DNA from: Pseudobdellovibrionaceae bacterium
GTDB taxonomy: Bacteria > Bdellovibrionota > Bdellovibrionia > Bdellovibrionales > Bdellovibrionaceae
Assembly (NCBI GenBank): GCA_019637955.1
Contig: JAHBUS010000003.1
Coordinates: forward strand, 372,001-436,000
Direction: 5' to 3'
Length of the DNA stretch: 64,000 nucleotides
In this document: positions 25,944 through 33,898 of the stretch, in pieces
How positions within the stretch are numbered: the stretch's first letter is position 1
How the letters are laid out: every line of letters begins with the position of its first letter
Made by a program: the position numbers and the translations under genes
Notes under the pieces: generated by a model
Told to the model about the DNA's origin: nothing
Databases searched by the model: none
What the model saw: only the letters and a program-made list of their open reading frames with translations

Positions 25944-26735
25944 CTATCTTTCGTAAAAGGTCGTCGAGAGAAGCGCCATCGTGCTGCCGGTGGCGGGGAC
26001 GTAATAAAGTCCGACCGAGGGGCGCGAGAAAAACTCGCCGGGCCGGTACGTGCTCAGCGCCGCCCCCCAGCCGAGCGCGGTGCTCTCGTAAGGGGACAGG
26101 CCGGCTTCGCGAAGCGTGGCGTGACCCAAGGTGAGCCAGGAGCGGTCTCTGACGGGAATTTGCACGTCGATGCCGGCCTCTTCTCGGCACTGAAACGTGT
26201 AAATAAAGATAAACGCGTCTTTCGCATCGATGTAACCGCACGAGTTGGCGACAAAGAGAGACGCTTGAAAAGGCCATGCGTCCGGATGCAGGTTCACCAG
26301 CAGAGAGCTGGTGTGCATGATCAGATCGGGATTTTCTTCGCCGTAAAAGGTTTGCAAATTCATGCGAAAACGCGTCTCCGAGTAGGCGTAGCCCCAGTCG
26401 ATCCAGTCGCCCTTCCAGAAATTCACTTTGAAGTTGAAATTGTACCGGTGCTGCGGAGACAAAAAGAAAACGGGGGCGGTGCCGACCTCGAGCCGCGGAA
26501 GCACCCCCAGACTGAGGGAGTTCGCCAGCAAGGTGGTGTTGATATTGGCGCCGGGCGAACGTTGAAAAGCGACCTTCCATTTCGGCAAGGTCCTTGCCGG
26601 AGCCGTGGTGACGGCGTTGAAGACCGGCTTTTGATTGAGAGCATCGACGGCGGATGTTTCCTGCCCCAGGCCCACGGCCGAAAAGATCAAGACGCCGAAA
26701 AAAACGGGGAGGAGCCACCATGTGTATGTGCGCAT
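25944..26735 (-). CDS. Exported protein, probably outer membrane
   Basis: About 263 residues from ATG 26735 with an N-terminal signal (MRTYTWWLLPVFFGVLIFSA). The mature part has many short strands with aromatic residues (RYNFNFKVNFWKGDWIDWGY, MNLQTFYGEENPDLIMHTS) and a final STMALLSTTFYER, suggesting a beta-barrel or porin-like protein. No family is recognised. It converges with the outer membrane protein gene 24812-25930. Confidence 0.6.
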   Translation of the reverse strand: MRTYTWWLLPVFFGVLIFSAVGLGQETSAVDALNQKPVFNAVTTAPARTLPKWKVAFQRSPGANINTTLLANSLSLGVLPRLEVGTAPVFFLSPQHRYNFNFKVNFWKGDWIDWGYAYSETRFRMNLQTFYGEENPDLIMHTSSLLVNLHPDAWPFQASLFVANSCGYIDAKDAFIFIYTFQCREEAGIDVQIPVRDRSWLTLGHATLREAGLSPYESTALGWGAALSTYRPGEFFSRPSVGLYYVPATGSTMALLSTTFYER

Positions 26736-26818
26736 CCGATCAAAGTCGTCGTTTTTACGAGCAACGTCAATGGTCAACCCCGTTTCAGAAACGGTCTTGG
26801 TATGATAGTCTTGGGATC

Positions 26819-27373
26819 ATGACTTCAACTCAAAAATTCGTTGCCGCTTATTTGCCGCCTGGATTCGCCGACTGGGAAGGGAGCGTCTTGCTCCCGATTT
26901 TGGCGGCTTTGGGATTTCAAGTCCGTTATGTCTCCGATGACGGCGGCGTGCGGATGAGTCTGGGCGGTCTGCGTGTGCAGCCCGACCTGAGCGTCGCCGA
27001 TCTCGCCTCAAAGCCGCCGGATGTCTTAATTTTGATTGGCTCCGAAAGCTGGCTGACGTTGCCGATCGAGACGCCTATTCTTCAGGTCACGCGCTTGATG
27101 CTCGAGCAACAAAAACCGGCGGGCGCGATTTGTTCGGCGACCGTGGCTTTGGCCAAAGCGGGACTTTTGCGCGGACGAAAGTACACCAGCAACGGCCAGG
27201 CTTTTCTTGAGCACTTCGCTCCCGGCGCGGCCAACCCGGCGAATTACGTCAGCCGTCTCGCCGTGCGCGAAGTCCTCGAGATGTTGGGTCTGATGAGCGA
27301 TTCGCGCCGGACAAATTGGACCGCCAGATGTGCGGCTGGTGAGCTGCCCACGGCCGATCTGTTTATGGAGTAG
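26819..27373 (+). CDS. DJ-1/PfpI-like (glutamine amidotransferase-like) protein, short C-terminal part
   Basis: A 184-residue protein starting MTSTQKFVAAYLPPGFADWE with SLGGLRVQPDLSVADL and the nucleophile elbow KPAGAICSATVALAKAGLLR, in which Cys is the conserved DJ-1/PfpI cysteine. The stretch after NPANYVS appears to lack the usual D-G-N-x-I-T-A-xx-T segment and goes straight to VREVLEMLGLM, so about 20-25 residues may be missing. Function is unknown; many members are glyoxalases or chaperones. ATG at 26819 is the start; the longer upstream frame is not supported. Confidence 0.75.
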   Translation: MTSTQKFVAAYLPPGFADWEGSVLLPILAALGFQVRYVSDDGGVRMSLGGLRVQPDLSVADLASKPPDVLILIGSESWLTLPIETPILQVTRLMLEQQKPAGAICSATVALAKAGLLRGRKYTSNGQAFLEHFAPGAANPANYVSRLAVREVLEMLGLMSDSRRTNWTARCAAGELPTADLFME

Positions 27374-27384
27374 GCAGGCCTGTA

Positions 27385-28374
27385 TCAGTAATACACAACG
27401 CCTTTGTGAATCACTTTGCGGGACTCGGGATCTTGGTACTGAGTCTTCGCGCAGGACACGATCCGTCCATTCTCGATCAGCAGATCTCCCAAAAGCTCAC
27501 CCGGTCTTTTCATGCCGTTGATTTCAAAAGAGATCGGCGTCCACGTGACGTTGATCTCTTTGGCTTGTTTCATCGACGTCAGGCTCGCCGTGTGCAAAAT
27601 TCCCCAGTTGTTGATGATCAGTTTGTCACCATCAACTTTGATGATCGCATTGGAGAGCGAGCCCGACGACTTTCGGTTGTAGGGATACCGCTCAAAAGTT
27701 CCGTTTTGATCCATCAAAAGAATGCCGTTGAACGGAAAAGGCGGCTCATTGGACACCGAGAGGTTTTCGATGGCGAACGCGACTTGGCGGTCATTCACGG
27801 GCGTCACGTCGATGGCTTTGAGCAGGAGGCCGTTGCTGGTCAGCCCCAACCCATGTGCCTGCGTGATGCCGCGAGAGCCGGCCTCGTAGATCATCATGCC
27901 CTTCGAGCCGTGCGCGATCACGAGACGGTCGTTGAGCCAAGTAAAGGCGTGGGCCGCCTGGTGATCTGCGAGAGTTTCCCAGGTGGTGACGGTTTCAGAG
28001 AGCTTCTGACCCGTGGCGGGGTCGATGGAGACGATTTTTTGACGGAACAACAGCCACAGGTGACCGTCATGAAATTCGAGATCTCGAATGGGGTCTTGAA
28101 ATCGCGTGATCTCCTGAAAGCCGCCCAGTGCTGAAGGGTCCACGCGGACAACCGCGTACTCGCCCGCAGCGTTGGGACGCAGGTGCATGGTGGCAAAGAC
28201 ACCGTTCTCGAAGCGCGCGAACTGCGGTTGGTCCAAATGCCAGAAACCTGGTTTGGTTGGATGAGCGGTAACGCCATCGGCACAAATCGGCTCCAGCTGC
28301 GTGGCTTGGAAAGGTGTTTGCGCCAAGGCGAGAGAGCTCCCCGCGATGAGGATCAGGGTGATGAGTATTTTCAT
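27385..28374 (-). CDS. Exported beta-propeller-like protein, function unknown
   Basis: A 329-residue protein with signal peptide MKILITLILIAGSSLALAQ. The mature part has repeated strand blocks such as IRDLEFHDGHLWLLFRQKIV, NDRLVIAHGSKGMMIYEAGS and RQVAFAIENLSVSNEPPF, suggesting a propeller of about six to seven blades, but the blade motif is degenerate. No enzyme family is recognised. Its promoter region carries two palindromes (28434-28452 and 28501-28521). Confidence 0.65.
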   Translation of the reverse strand: MKILITLILIAGSSLALAQTPFQATQLEPICADGVTAHPTKPGFWHLDQPQFARFENGVFATMHLRPNAAGEYAVVRVDPSALGGFQEITRFQDPIRDLEFHDGHLWLLFRQKIVSIDPATGQKLSETVTTWETLADHQAAHAFTWLNDRLVIAHGSKGMMIYEAGSRGITQAHGLGLTSNGLLLKAIDVTPVNDRQVAFAIENLSVSNEPPFPFNGILLMDQNGTFERYPYNRKSSGSLSNAIIKVDGDKLIINNWGILHTASLTSMKQAKEINVTWTPISFEINGMKRPGELLGDLLIENGRIVSCAKTQYQDPESRKVIHKGVVYY

Positions 28375-28433
28375 AAAATCTCCTTCTTAAAAGCCGTGAG
28401 AAAAGCATTTCTTGGGCTTGCGAGGGAAGGGGG

Positions 28434-28452
28434 GTGCAACAACATGATGCGC
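28434..28452. promoter_or_regulatory. Palindromic operator-like site, copy 1
   Basis: GTGCAACA-ACA-TGATGCGC, an 8-3-8 imperfect palindrome about 60 bases upstream of the propeller gene start (28374, minus strand). The left half is identical to the perfect palindrome at 31531-31549, suggesting a common regulator. Confidence 0.5.
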
Positions 28453-28500
28453 CTACCTTGCGGCGCGCAAGTTGGTGAAAGGCGCGCATGTAAATAGGCC

Positions 28501-28521
28501 CTTGTCGAAAACTTCGACAAG
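28501..28521. promoter_or_regulatory. Perfect 9-bp palindrome between divergent genes
   Basis: CTTGTCGAA and TTCGACAAG separated by AAC, with no mismatch. It lies in the intergenic region between the minus-strand propeller gene (start 28374) and the plus-strand protease gene (start 28617), where a repressor could control either or both. Confidence 0.55.
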
Positions 28522-28616
28522 TCCAAGAACTCACAAAGGCTCTGAAGCCCACGCGCTTCTTCGACCCCGTGGAGTCCTGATTGCACCACCGAGCCCTGAA
28601 TAGAAGGGTATTGACG

Positions 28617-29735
28617 ATGACGACATTCTTAGTTCGACCTCTTTTTTGGATTTTGGCGGCCCTGTGCTGGATGCTCGCGGCACCGTCATGGGCGTTGCCC
28701 GTTCAAAGACTTCAAGTTCCGCGTCTCGAGCAGAACATCGTCTATCACGGAGCTCCGGTCGCGCCGACGGGCAAAACCTGGCAGTACGTCGTTCAGATCT
28801 CATCGGATTCGGGTGGCTGCACCGGTTTTTTTATTGATCATGATGTTTTGATCACCGCCGCTCACTGTTTTAATAGCGCCGTCCGTGGTGACTTGTGGCT
28901 GACTTTCTTTAAGGGCAGCGAGGGCGATGACTACGCCAACATCGAGGCCAAAGACTATCGAATGACGATCTATCCCGGATACGACTTCCGAAATAAAAAT
29001 GCCCAGCCCGGTGTGGACATCGCGGTGATCGTTTTTAAAAAAGCGGATGTCCTCAGCTACGACCGCACGGCCGGTGAGATCATCTCTTCGGCCTACACCA
29101 GTTCGATCAACATTGGAGATATGGCACTGATGGTGGGTGCGGGGATGTCGGACCGTGGAAATGGCTCGGGAATTCTTCGACATTCGAATGCGGAAGTTTC
29201 TGATGCCGGCTACAACAACAGTCTCACGCTCACCGCCAGTCGCGGCAGTGGCATTTGCCGCGGCGACTCGGGTGGCCCCGCACTTTGGCGCTCGGCTCGA
29301 ACGGGAATGAGCAATTACTACATCATGGGCGTCGCGTCCGGAATGGGCGGGACCCAGCTGAACAATGACTGCTCCTCGGGAGCTCAGTACACCATCATCA
29401 ATTCGGTCGTCGGTGCCTGGATCTCAAAAGCGACGGACCGTCTTCGCGTTCTGATCGAGCCTTTGCGCGAGGAGCAGCGCAAGGCCGATGAGCAGCAAAG
29501 AAAAGAGGCGGAACGACGCCGTCTCCCGCACTTGCGCTTGGCCGAAGAAGCCGAGGTTCTTCGCAAGGCGGCCGTGGCCAAAGCCAGCGAGCTTCAGCGT
29601 GCGCAAGAGCATCTGCAAAAGGTGCAAGACGAGCTCCGTCAAGCTCAAGCGGCCGCGCGCGAAAAGTCCGAAGAGGCTCGCAAAGCCCTCGAAGCTTTCG
29701 AGGCGAGTGGGGCCGGGACTCCCGCACTTCCGTGA
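28617..29735 (+). CDS. Exported trypsin-like serine protease with coiled-coil C-terminus
   Basis: A 372-residue protein: signal peptide (MTTFLVRPLFWILAALCWML to WALP), S1 protease domain with catalytic His in VLITAAHCFNS, Asp in QPGVDIAVIVFKK, and Ser in ICRGDSGGPALW, then from about residue 275 a strongly charged, Ala/Glu/Lys/Arg-rich helical tail (for example EEARKALEAFEASG) predicted to be coiled-coil. The tail is unusual for a secreted protease and may oligomerise or anchor it. ATG at 28617 starts the signal peptide. Confidence 0.9.
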   Translation: MTTFLVRPLFWILAALCWMLAAPSWALPVQRLQVPRLEQNIVYHGAPVAPTGKTWQYVVQISSDSGGCTGFFIDHDVLITAAHCFNSAVRGDLWLTFFKGSEGDDYANIEAKDYRMTIYPGYDFRNKNAQPGVDIAVIVFKKADVLSYDRTAGEIISSAYTSSINIGDMALMVGAGMSDRGNGSGILRHSNAEVSDAGYNNSLTLTASRGSGICRGDSGGPALWRSARTGMSNYYIMGVASGMGGTQLNNDCSSGAQYTIINSVVGAWISKATDRLRVLIEPLREEQRKADEQQRKEAERRRLPHLRLAEEAEVLRKAAVAKASELQRAQEHLQKVQDELRQAQAAAREKSEEARKALEAFEASGAGTPALP

Positions 29736-29742
29736 GCGTTGT

Positions 29743-30243
29743 CTAGGTGTACTTCTTGAGTTTGCGTTGAAGACTTTGTCGGTGCAGCCCCAGCTCTTTG
29801 GCCGTTTGGGAGATATTGCCGCGATTGCGGCTCAGCACGAATTCGATGTGCTCGTGTTCGACCTCGGACAGCGACTGTGTTTTGAGATCGGCTCCGGCCT
29901 GGCGGCGGCGGCCCTCGAGCGCGGCCCAGATTTCGGCGAAACTGGCGGGCTTGGTGAGGTAATCGGCCGCGCCCTTTTTCACGGCTTCGACGGCGGTGGC
30001 GATGCTGCCGTAACCGGAGAGCATGACGATGCGGCAGTGCGGGGCGTGCGCTTTGATCTGATCGATCGCGGTCATTCCGAGTTCGCCTTTCAGCCTCACG
30101 TCCAGAACCGCGTAGTCGAACGCCTGAGCCGGAATTTTCGCGAGAGAGTCCGCCAGAACCACGGCGTGTCCCGCATCTTCGAACTCGCGGGCAAAACTTT
30201 GCGCCAAAGCCAAATCGTCATCGAGAATCAGCGTGCGTTTCAT
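29743..30243 (-). CDS. regA: RegA/PrrA/ActR-family response regulator
   Basis: A 166-residue regulator starting MKRTLILDDDLALAQSF. Receiver domain with acidic pocket DDD (residues 8-10), phospho-acceptor D48 in VLDVRLKGELGM, and K in YLTKPASF; short linker; C-terminal Fis-type helix-turn-helix with ISQTAKELGLHRQSLQRKL, the RegA-family pattern. The ATG overlaps the kinase stop by ATGA. RegB/RegA pairs respond to the redox state and control respiration and other energy genes, so the cbb3 cluster at 42-50 kb is a plausible target, which is inference. Confidence 0.9.
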   Translation of the reverse strand: MKRTLILDDDLALAQSFAREFEDAGHAVVLADSLAKIPAQAFDYAVLDVRLKGELGMTAIDQIKAHAPHCRIVMLSGYGSIATAVEAVKKGAADYLTKPASFAEIWAALEGRRRQAGADLKTQSLSEVEHEHIEFVLSRNRGNISQTAKELGLHRQSLQRKLKKYT

Positions 30244-31478
30244 GCACGGGCTCCCGACGTGGGCCAGCACAGGGTGACGCGCGCACCGCCCTCTTTGAGG
30301 TTTTCGAGACGGAGCGAACCGCCCAGTGATTGGGCGAACAGTTCGCTCACGTAAAGTCCCAGGCCGGTGCCTTGCTCTTTGGTCGTCAAAAACGGCTCGC
30401 CCAGGTGACGCAGGACATGGCTTGCAAACCCGGGCCCCGAATCTCGCACCGACATTTGGTAGAGCGATTCGCTTTTTGAAAATGAAAGCTCCACAGGTTT
30501 TCCGGGGGCCGCCTCGTGAGCGTTGTCCAAGAGATTCAAAAAAGTCTGGCAGAAATTCAAAACGGGAAGCCGCGCACGCAGGTTCTCTTGGACCGACAGC
30601 TGGAGTTGGGCGTTCGGTTTGTCCGCGAGCCAGGCTTGGGCGGCGTCGGTGATCACGCGGCTCACATCCACGTCGCGGGAAACCGCACTCGAAGGGTCGA
30701 ACTGTGATTCGTTCATTTGCCGAACAATGGCGACGCACGTTTCGACCGCCGCCAAAGCGATGCCCGCATCTTCAGAATCATGCTGACGGCTCAAGCGTTC
30801 GAGGCGGATTTTGGCCGTGTTCAAGGGGCTGGCGAACTCGTGCGAGAACCCCGCGGTGAGTGCTCCCAAGGACTTGAGGCGGTCCATTTTTTCGACCCGG
30901 ACCATTGCTTCCAAGTGCCGATGGTTTTGCGTCTCGAGAGAGCGTCCAAGAGCGCGCATGATCAGGCAAAAACTCAAAACCGCGAGGTGCTGCAAGGCGA
31001 ACGTCGAGAGATGGTGGGGGCTCAGTTCGAACGCATTCATCGAAGCGGATTCGATCTGGAGAAGCAGGATCAGCGAGTGAACGATGACCGCGAACGGCCA
31101 ACTCCACCGGCCTTGAATCAGAATCGCGCCCATCGAGGTGTTGAGAAGAACCAAGAAGAGAAACGGACTCTGAATGCCGCCCGTGAGCATCAAAAAACAA
31201 GTGAGCATCAGCAGATCGAAGAGCAGCTGAAAACCAACGACAAAGGGGCTCAGTGCAAATTTGGATTCCGCGATGACCAGACGGCTAAATAGGTTGAACA
31301 GAATCAAAAGCCCTAAGATGCCGAGGTAAAATGGGATCGATTGCCGGGTCAAAACGCCCAAAGCGAGGCCAGGCCCGCAAAGGAGCGCAAAGAGAAGAAG
31401 AGCCGTCCAGCGCAGATTGATGATCCACAAAAGCTTGGCGTTTTCGACGGGTCGATGGAGCAGGGAAAGATCGAACAT
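30240..31478 (-). CDS. regB: RegB/PrrB-family redox sensor histidine kinase
   Basis: A 412-residue kinase with about six transmembrane helices in the first 175 residues. GGIQSPF (100-106) matches the GGxxNPF quinone-binding motif of RegB with Ser for Asn. The H-box is GFSHEFASPLN with H213, followed by a helix that includes C248, placed where RegB has its redox-active Cys. HATPase G boxes are at DSGPGFA and GTGLGLYV. It would sense the quinone pool or redox state and phosphorylate the RegA-like regulator encoded immediately downstream. Confidence 0.9.
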   Translation of the reverse strand: MFDLSLLHRPVENAKLLWIINLRWTALLLFALLCGPGLALGVLTRQSIPFYLGILGLLILFNLFSRLVIAESKFALSPFVVGFQLLFDLLMLTCFLMLTGGIQSPFLFLVLLNTSMGAILIQGRWSWPFAVIVHSLILLLQIESASMNAFELSPHHLSTFALQHLAVLSFCLIMRALGRSLETQNHRHLEAMVRVEKMDRLKSLGALTAGFSHEFASPLNTAKIRLERLSRQHDSEDAGIALAAVETCVAIVRQMNESQFDPSSAVSRDVDVSRVITDAAQAWLADKPNAQLQLSVQENLRARLPVLNFCQTFLNLLDNAHEAAPGKPVELSFSKSESLYQMSVRDSGPGFASHVLRHLGEPFLTTKEQGTGLGLYVSELFAQSLGGSLRLENLKEGGARVTLCWPTSGARA

Positions 31479-31530
31479 GCGCCCTCTGAATTACTCCGAA
31501 AACGGTCTTCAGGCGAAGAGATATGCGCGT

Positions 31531-31549
31531 GTGCAACAACGTGTTGCAC
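31531..31549. promoter_or_regulatory. Palindromic operator-like site, copy 2
   Basis: GTGCAACA-ACG-TGTTGCAC, a perfect 8-3-8 palindrome 53 bases upstream of the regB start (minus strand) and 24 bases left of the likely promoter of the fluoride riboswitch. Copy 1 is at 28434-28452. It could be bound by RegA itself or by an unknown dimeric regulator. Confidence 0.6.
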
Positions 31550-31572
31550 TCTCGATGCGCCGCACATCTGTC

Positions 31573-31601
31573 TTGTCATTTTGACCTGAGACGGCTAGCC
31601 T
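31573..31601 (+). promoter_or_regulatory. Likely promoter of the fluoride riboswitch transcript
   Basis: TTGTCA (31573-31578) and TAGCCT (31596-31601) are separated by 17 bases; the transcript would begin near 31608, just before the aptamer at 31611. Confidence 0.5.
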
Positions 31602-31610
31602 CTTGTTCAA

Positions 31611-31684
31611 GGCAATGGAGTCTGCCTCAACCGCCGCTCACTATGAGGTCGTGCTGATGGCTCCTACCCAACCTCTGGTAGGAG
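31611..31684 (+). ncRNA. Fluoride riboswitch (crcB motif) with Shine-Dalgarno sequestering platform
   Basis: The leader has the crcB-motif features: GGCAATGGAGTCTGCC at 31611-31626, the AACCGCC element at 31629-31635, and the hallmark TGATGGCTCCTAC at 31655-31667. CTCCTACC (31661-31668) can pair perfectly with GGTAGGAG (31677-31684), which is the ribosome binding site of the TTG start at 31691. In the aptamer the same CTCC can instead pair with GGAG (31617-31620). This gives a mutually exclusive switch: without fluoride the site is hidden, with fluoride it is open. The regulated gene is a CLC-F type transporter, as expected. Confidence 0.9.
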
Positions 31685-31690
31685 TGCGCC

Positions 31691-32908
31691 TTGAATCTTC
31701 GATTGATTTTTCTCAGTGTTCTGTGTGGAATTTTGGCCGGTGTGTCCGCCGCTCTGTTTTTAATTTCGCTCGAAGCGGTCACGCAGCTGCGCACGCAGCA
31801 CCCGGGGTTGCTCTGGGGGCTGCCGCTGGCGGGCCTCTTCATTGGCCTGATGTACCATCATTTTGGCAAGGACGTAGCCGCGGGCAACAACCTCATCTTG
31901 GATGAAATTCACCAGCCAAGGCAGATCGTGCCGCTCACCATGGCCCCCCTGATCTTTGTCGGGACGATCCTGACACATTTGTTTGGCGGATCAGCGGGAC
32001 GCGAGGGGACGGCCGTGCAAATGGGTGCGTCGCTTTCGGATCAGCTCTCGCGTTTTTTTAAAATCGACGCCGACGAGCGTAAGACTCTACTGACGGCCGG
32101 AGCGGGCGCCGGTTTCGGTGCGGCCATCGGCGCTCCTTGGGCGGGGGTGATCTTCGGGATGGAAGTGCTCCGGATTGGCGGACTTCGGTTCTCGCCCTGG
32201 TTTCCGTGTTTCATCGCCTCTTTCGTGGGGTACGGCACCGCCGTTGTTTTGCGGGCGCCGCACTCGGTTTTCACCTTGCCTGAGGCACCCGTATTCGCAG
32301 TGATGACTTTTTTGTGGGTCGCGCTCGTTGGGGTGGTTTTTGGTCTCGCCGCGCGCGCGTTCACGTTGAGCACTCACTTCGTTGAGAACAACGTGAACCG
32401 ATGGATCCGCTACCCGCCGCTGAAGCCGTTTTTGGGCGGTGTTCTGCTTTTGTTGTTCTTTCGAATTGAGGGTTCGGACCGGTATGCGGGACTTGGCATC
32501 CCTTTCATTCAAGAGGCTTTGACGGCGCCTGCCCTTGTTATTGAACCCATTCTGAAATCCATTTTCACGACGGTGACTCTCGCAACGGGATTCAAGGGCG
32601 GGGAGTTTGTCCCGCTCGTCTTTATCGGCACCACGCTGGGGAGCGCGTTGAGCGCCTGGATCCCCGTGTCGGTGGGCCTCTTGGCCGCGCTCGGATTCGC
32701 GGCGGTTTTTGGTGCCGCCGCGAACACGCCCCTCGCTTGCACGGTCATGGCGATGGAAATGTTCGGCTGGCGCATCGGTCCTTATGCACTCGTGGCCTGC
32801 TTCGTGAGCTACTGGTTTTCGGGCCATCACGGCATTTACAAGGCTCAGCGGGTGCACCGCCCCAAGCACGCTTGGCTCGTGAAGGTCTTACGCCGTCAAA
32901 GGAGTTAG
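31691..32908 (+). CDS. CLC-F type fluoride/proton antiporter
   Basis: A 405-residue CLC-family membrane protein. The usual GSGIP selectivity motif is replaced by GNNLI (65-69), and the second motif is GREGTAVQMG with the gating E105; both are the pattern of fluoride-selective CLC-F (EriC-F) proteins. A later GFKGGEFVPLVFIG motif is the third conserved stretch. It should export fluoride in exchange for protons. The start is TTG at 31691, six bases after GGTAGGAG. Expression is under the fluoride riboswitch described in its leader. Confidence 0.9.
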   Translation: MNLRLIFLSVLCGILAGVSAALFLISLEAVTQLRTQHPGLLWGLPLAGLFIGLMYHHFGKDVAAGNNLILDEIHQPRQIVPLTMAPLIFVGTILTHLFGGSAGREGTAVQMGASLSDQLSRFFKIDADERKTLLTAGAGAGFGAAIGAPWAGVIFGMEVLRIGGLRFSPWFPCFIASFVGYGTAVVLRAPHSVFTLPEAPVFAVMTFLWVALVGVVFGLAARAFTLSTHFVENNVNRWIRYPPLKPFLGGVLLLLFFRIEGSDRYAGLGIPFIQEALTAPALVIEPILKSIFTTVTLATGFKGGEFVPLVFIGTTLGSALSAWIPVSVGLLAALGFAAVFGAAANTPLACTVMAMEMFGWRIGPYALVACFVSYWFSGHHGIYKAQRVHRPKHAWLVKVLRRQRS

Positions 32909-33702
32909 GCTTTGGGGGCCTTCGGGAACTTCATCTTCAATGTGCGCAGCTTTTCGACGAGTGTTTTGGAGATCACATAATTGCGGTACCATTTGTGATC
33001 CGCAGGAACCACCGTCCAGGGTGCGTGCTCGGTCGAGGTGTTTTGCAGCATCTCCTCGAAGACGTCCATGTACTCGTCCCAGTGCCGGCGCTCTTTGACG
33101 TCATCGGGAGAAAACTTCCAGTTTTTGCTGAGATCTTTTAAACGGTCGTCAAGACGCTCTTTCTGCTCTTTCTTTGAAATGTGCAAAAAGAACTTCAGCA
33201 CAACCGTGCCCTTTTCGCTCAAAAGGAGCTCAAAGTCGTTGATGCGATGGTAACGGCGCTTGAAAAAATCTGGGTGTTTGCGGAGTTCATCGGGAATGCG
33301 CTGCTCTTGCAAAAATTCGGGGTGCACCTGCGCGGTGGTGACCTCTTCGTAATAAGAGCGGTTGAAGATCGTCGTGAGCCCACTTTCGGGCGTGTGCCGG
33401 TGGCAGCGCCACAGAAAGTCGTGCCTAAACTCCTCGGCGGAGGGGCGCTTGAAAGAAAACACCTTAATTCCTTGCGGATTGCCCGAGTCGTAGATGTGGC
33501 GGACGGCGCCGTCTTTGCCGGCAGTGTCGATCCCGTGGAGCACGATCAAGAGCGAGTAATGGTCATGCGCGAACATCAGGTAAAGCAGATCGTAAATCTC
33601 TTTCTGAAGCTCCGCGGTCCGCTCGAGCGCCTCCTCCTTATTTTTGCAAAGAGGGTGGGACGAGGGGTCGATTTTGGAGAGTTTGATTTTTTTGTTCTTC
33701 AA
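32905..33702 (-). CDS. ppk2: Polyphosphate kinase 2 family protein
   Basis: A 265-residue single-domain PPK2: Walker A GIDTAGKDG (57-65), Walker B-like IFNRSYYEEV (112-121), and the lid arginine helix HISKKEQKERLDDR. It transfers phosphate between polyphosphate and nucleotides; the direction and nucleoside preference (ADP, GDP or AMP) cannot be judged from sequence alone. It is convergent with the CLC-F gene and overlaps it by four bases. Confidence 0.93.
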   Translation of the reverse strand: MKNKKIKLSKIDPSSHPLCKNKEEALERTAELQKEIYDLLYLMFAHDHYSLLIVLHGIDTAGKDGAVRHIYDSGNPQGIKVFSFKRPSAEEFRHDFLWRCHRHTPESGLTTIFNRSYYEEVTTAQVHPEFLQEQRIPDELRKHPDFFKRRYHRINDFELLLSEKGTVVLKFFLHISKKEQKERLDDRLKDLSKNWKFSPDDVKERRHWDEYMDVFEEMLQNTSTEHAPWTVVPADHKWYRNYVISKTLVEKLRTLKMKFPKAPKA

Positions 33703-33825
33703 CGTGGCCGCCTTGTTTCGCAGAAGCCTAGCCTTCCCGGAGCCTCAGAGGTAGTTTAAAAAAAAAGACAATCGCGAGCGAAATTTGAGGGCATTGAAAG
33801 ATTTAGAAAGTCACTGGCGATCGTT

Positions 33826-33854
33826 TTGACAGTGGTGCCGCGGCCGGGAATAGG
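33826..33854 (+). promoter_or_regulatory. Possible promoter of the App1-like gene
   Basis: TTGACA at 33826-33831 is a perfect -35 box; 17 bases later AATAGG is a weak -10. The gene starts at 33899. Confidence 0.35.
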
Positions 33855-33898
33855 GAAGATCTCACCCCCTGGTCTTGGATTTGCTGAGAGCGGGCCGT

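Noticed and set aside
30240-30738. Extended start for the RegA-like regulator at 30738
   Set aside because: The extra residues are Arg-rich and lie opposite the kinase frame; the ATGA overlap at 30243 is the natural start.
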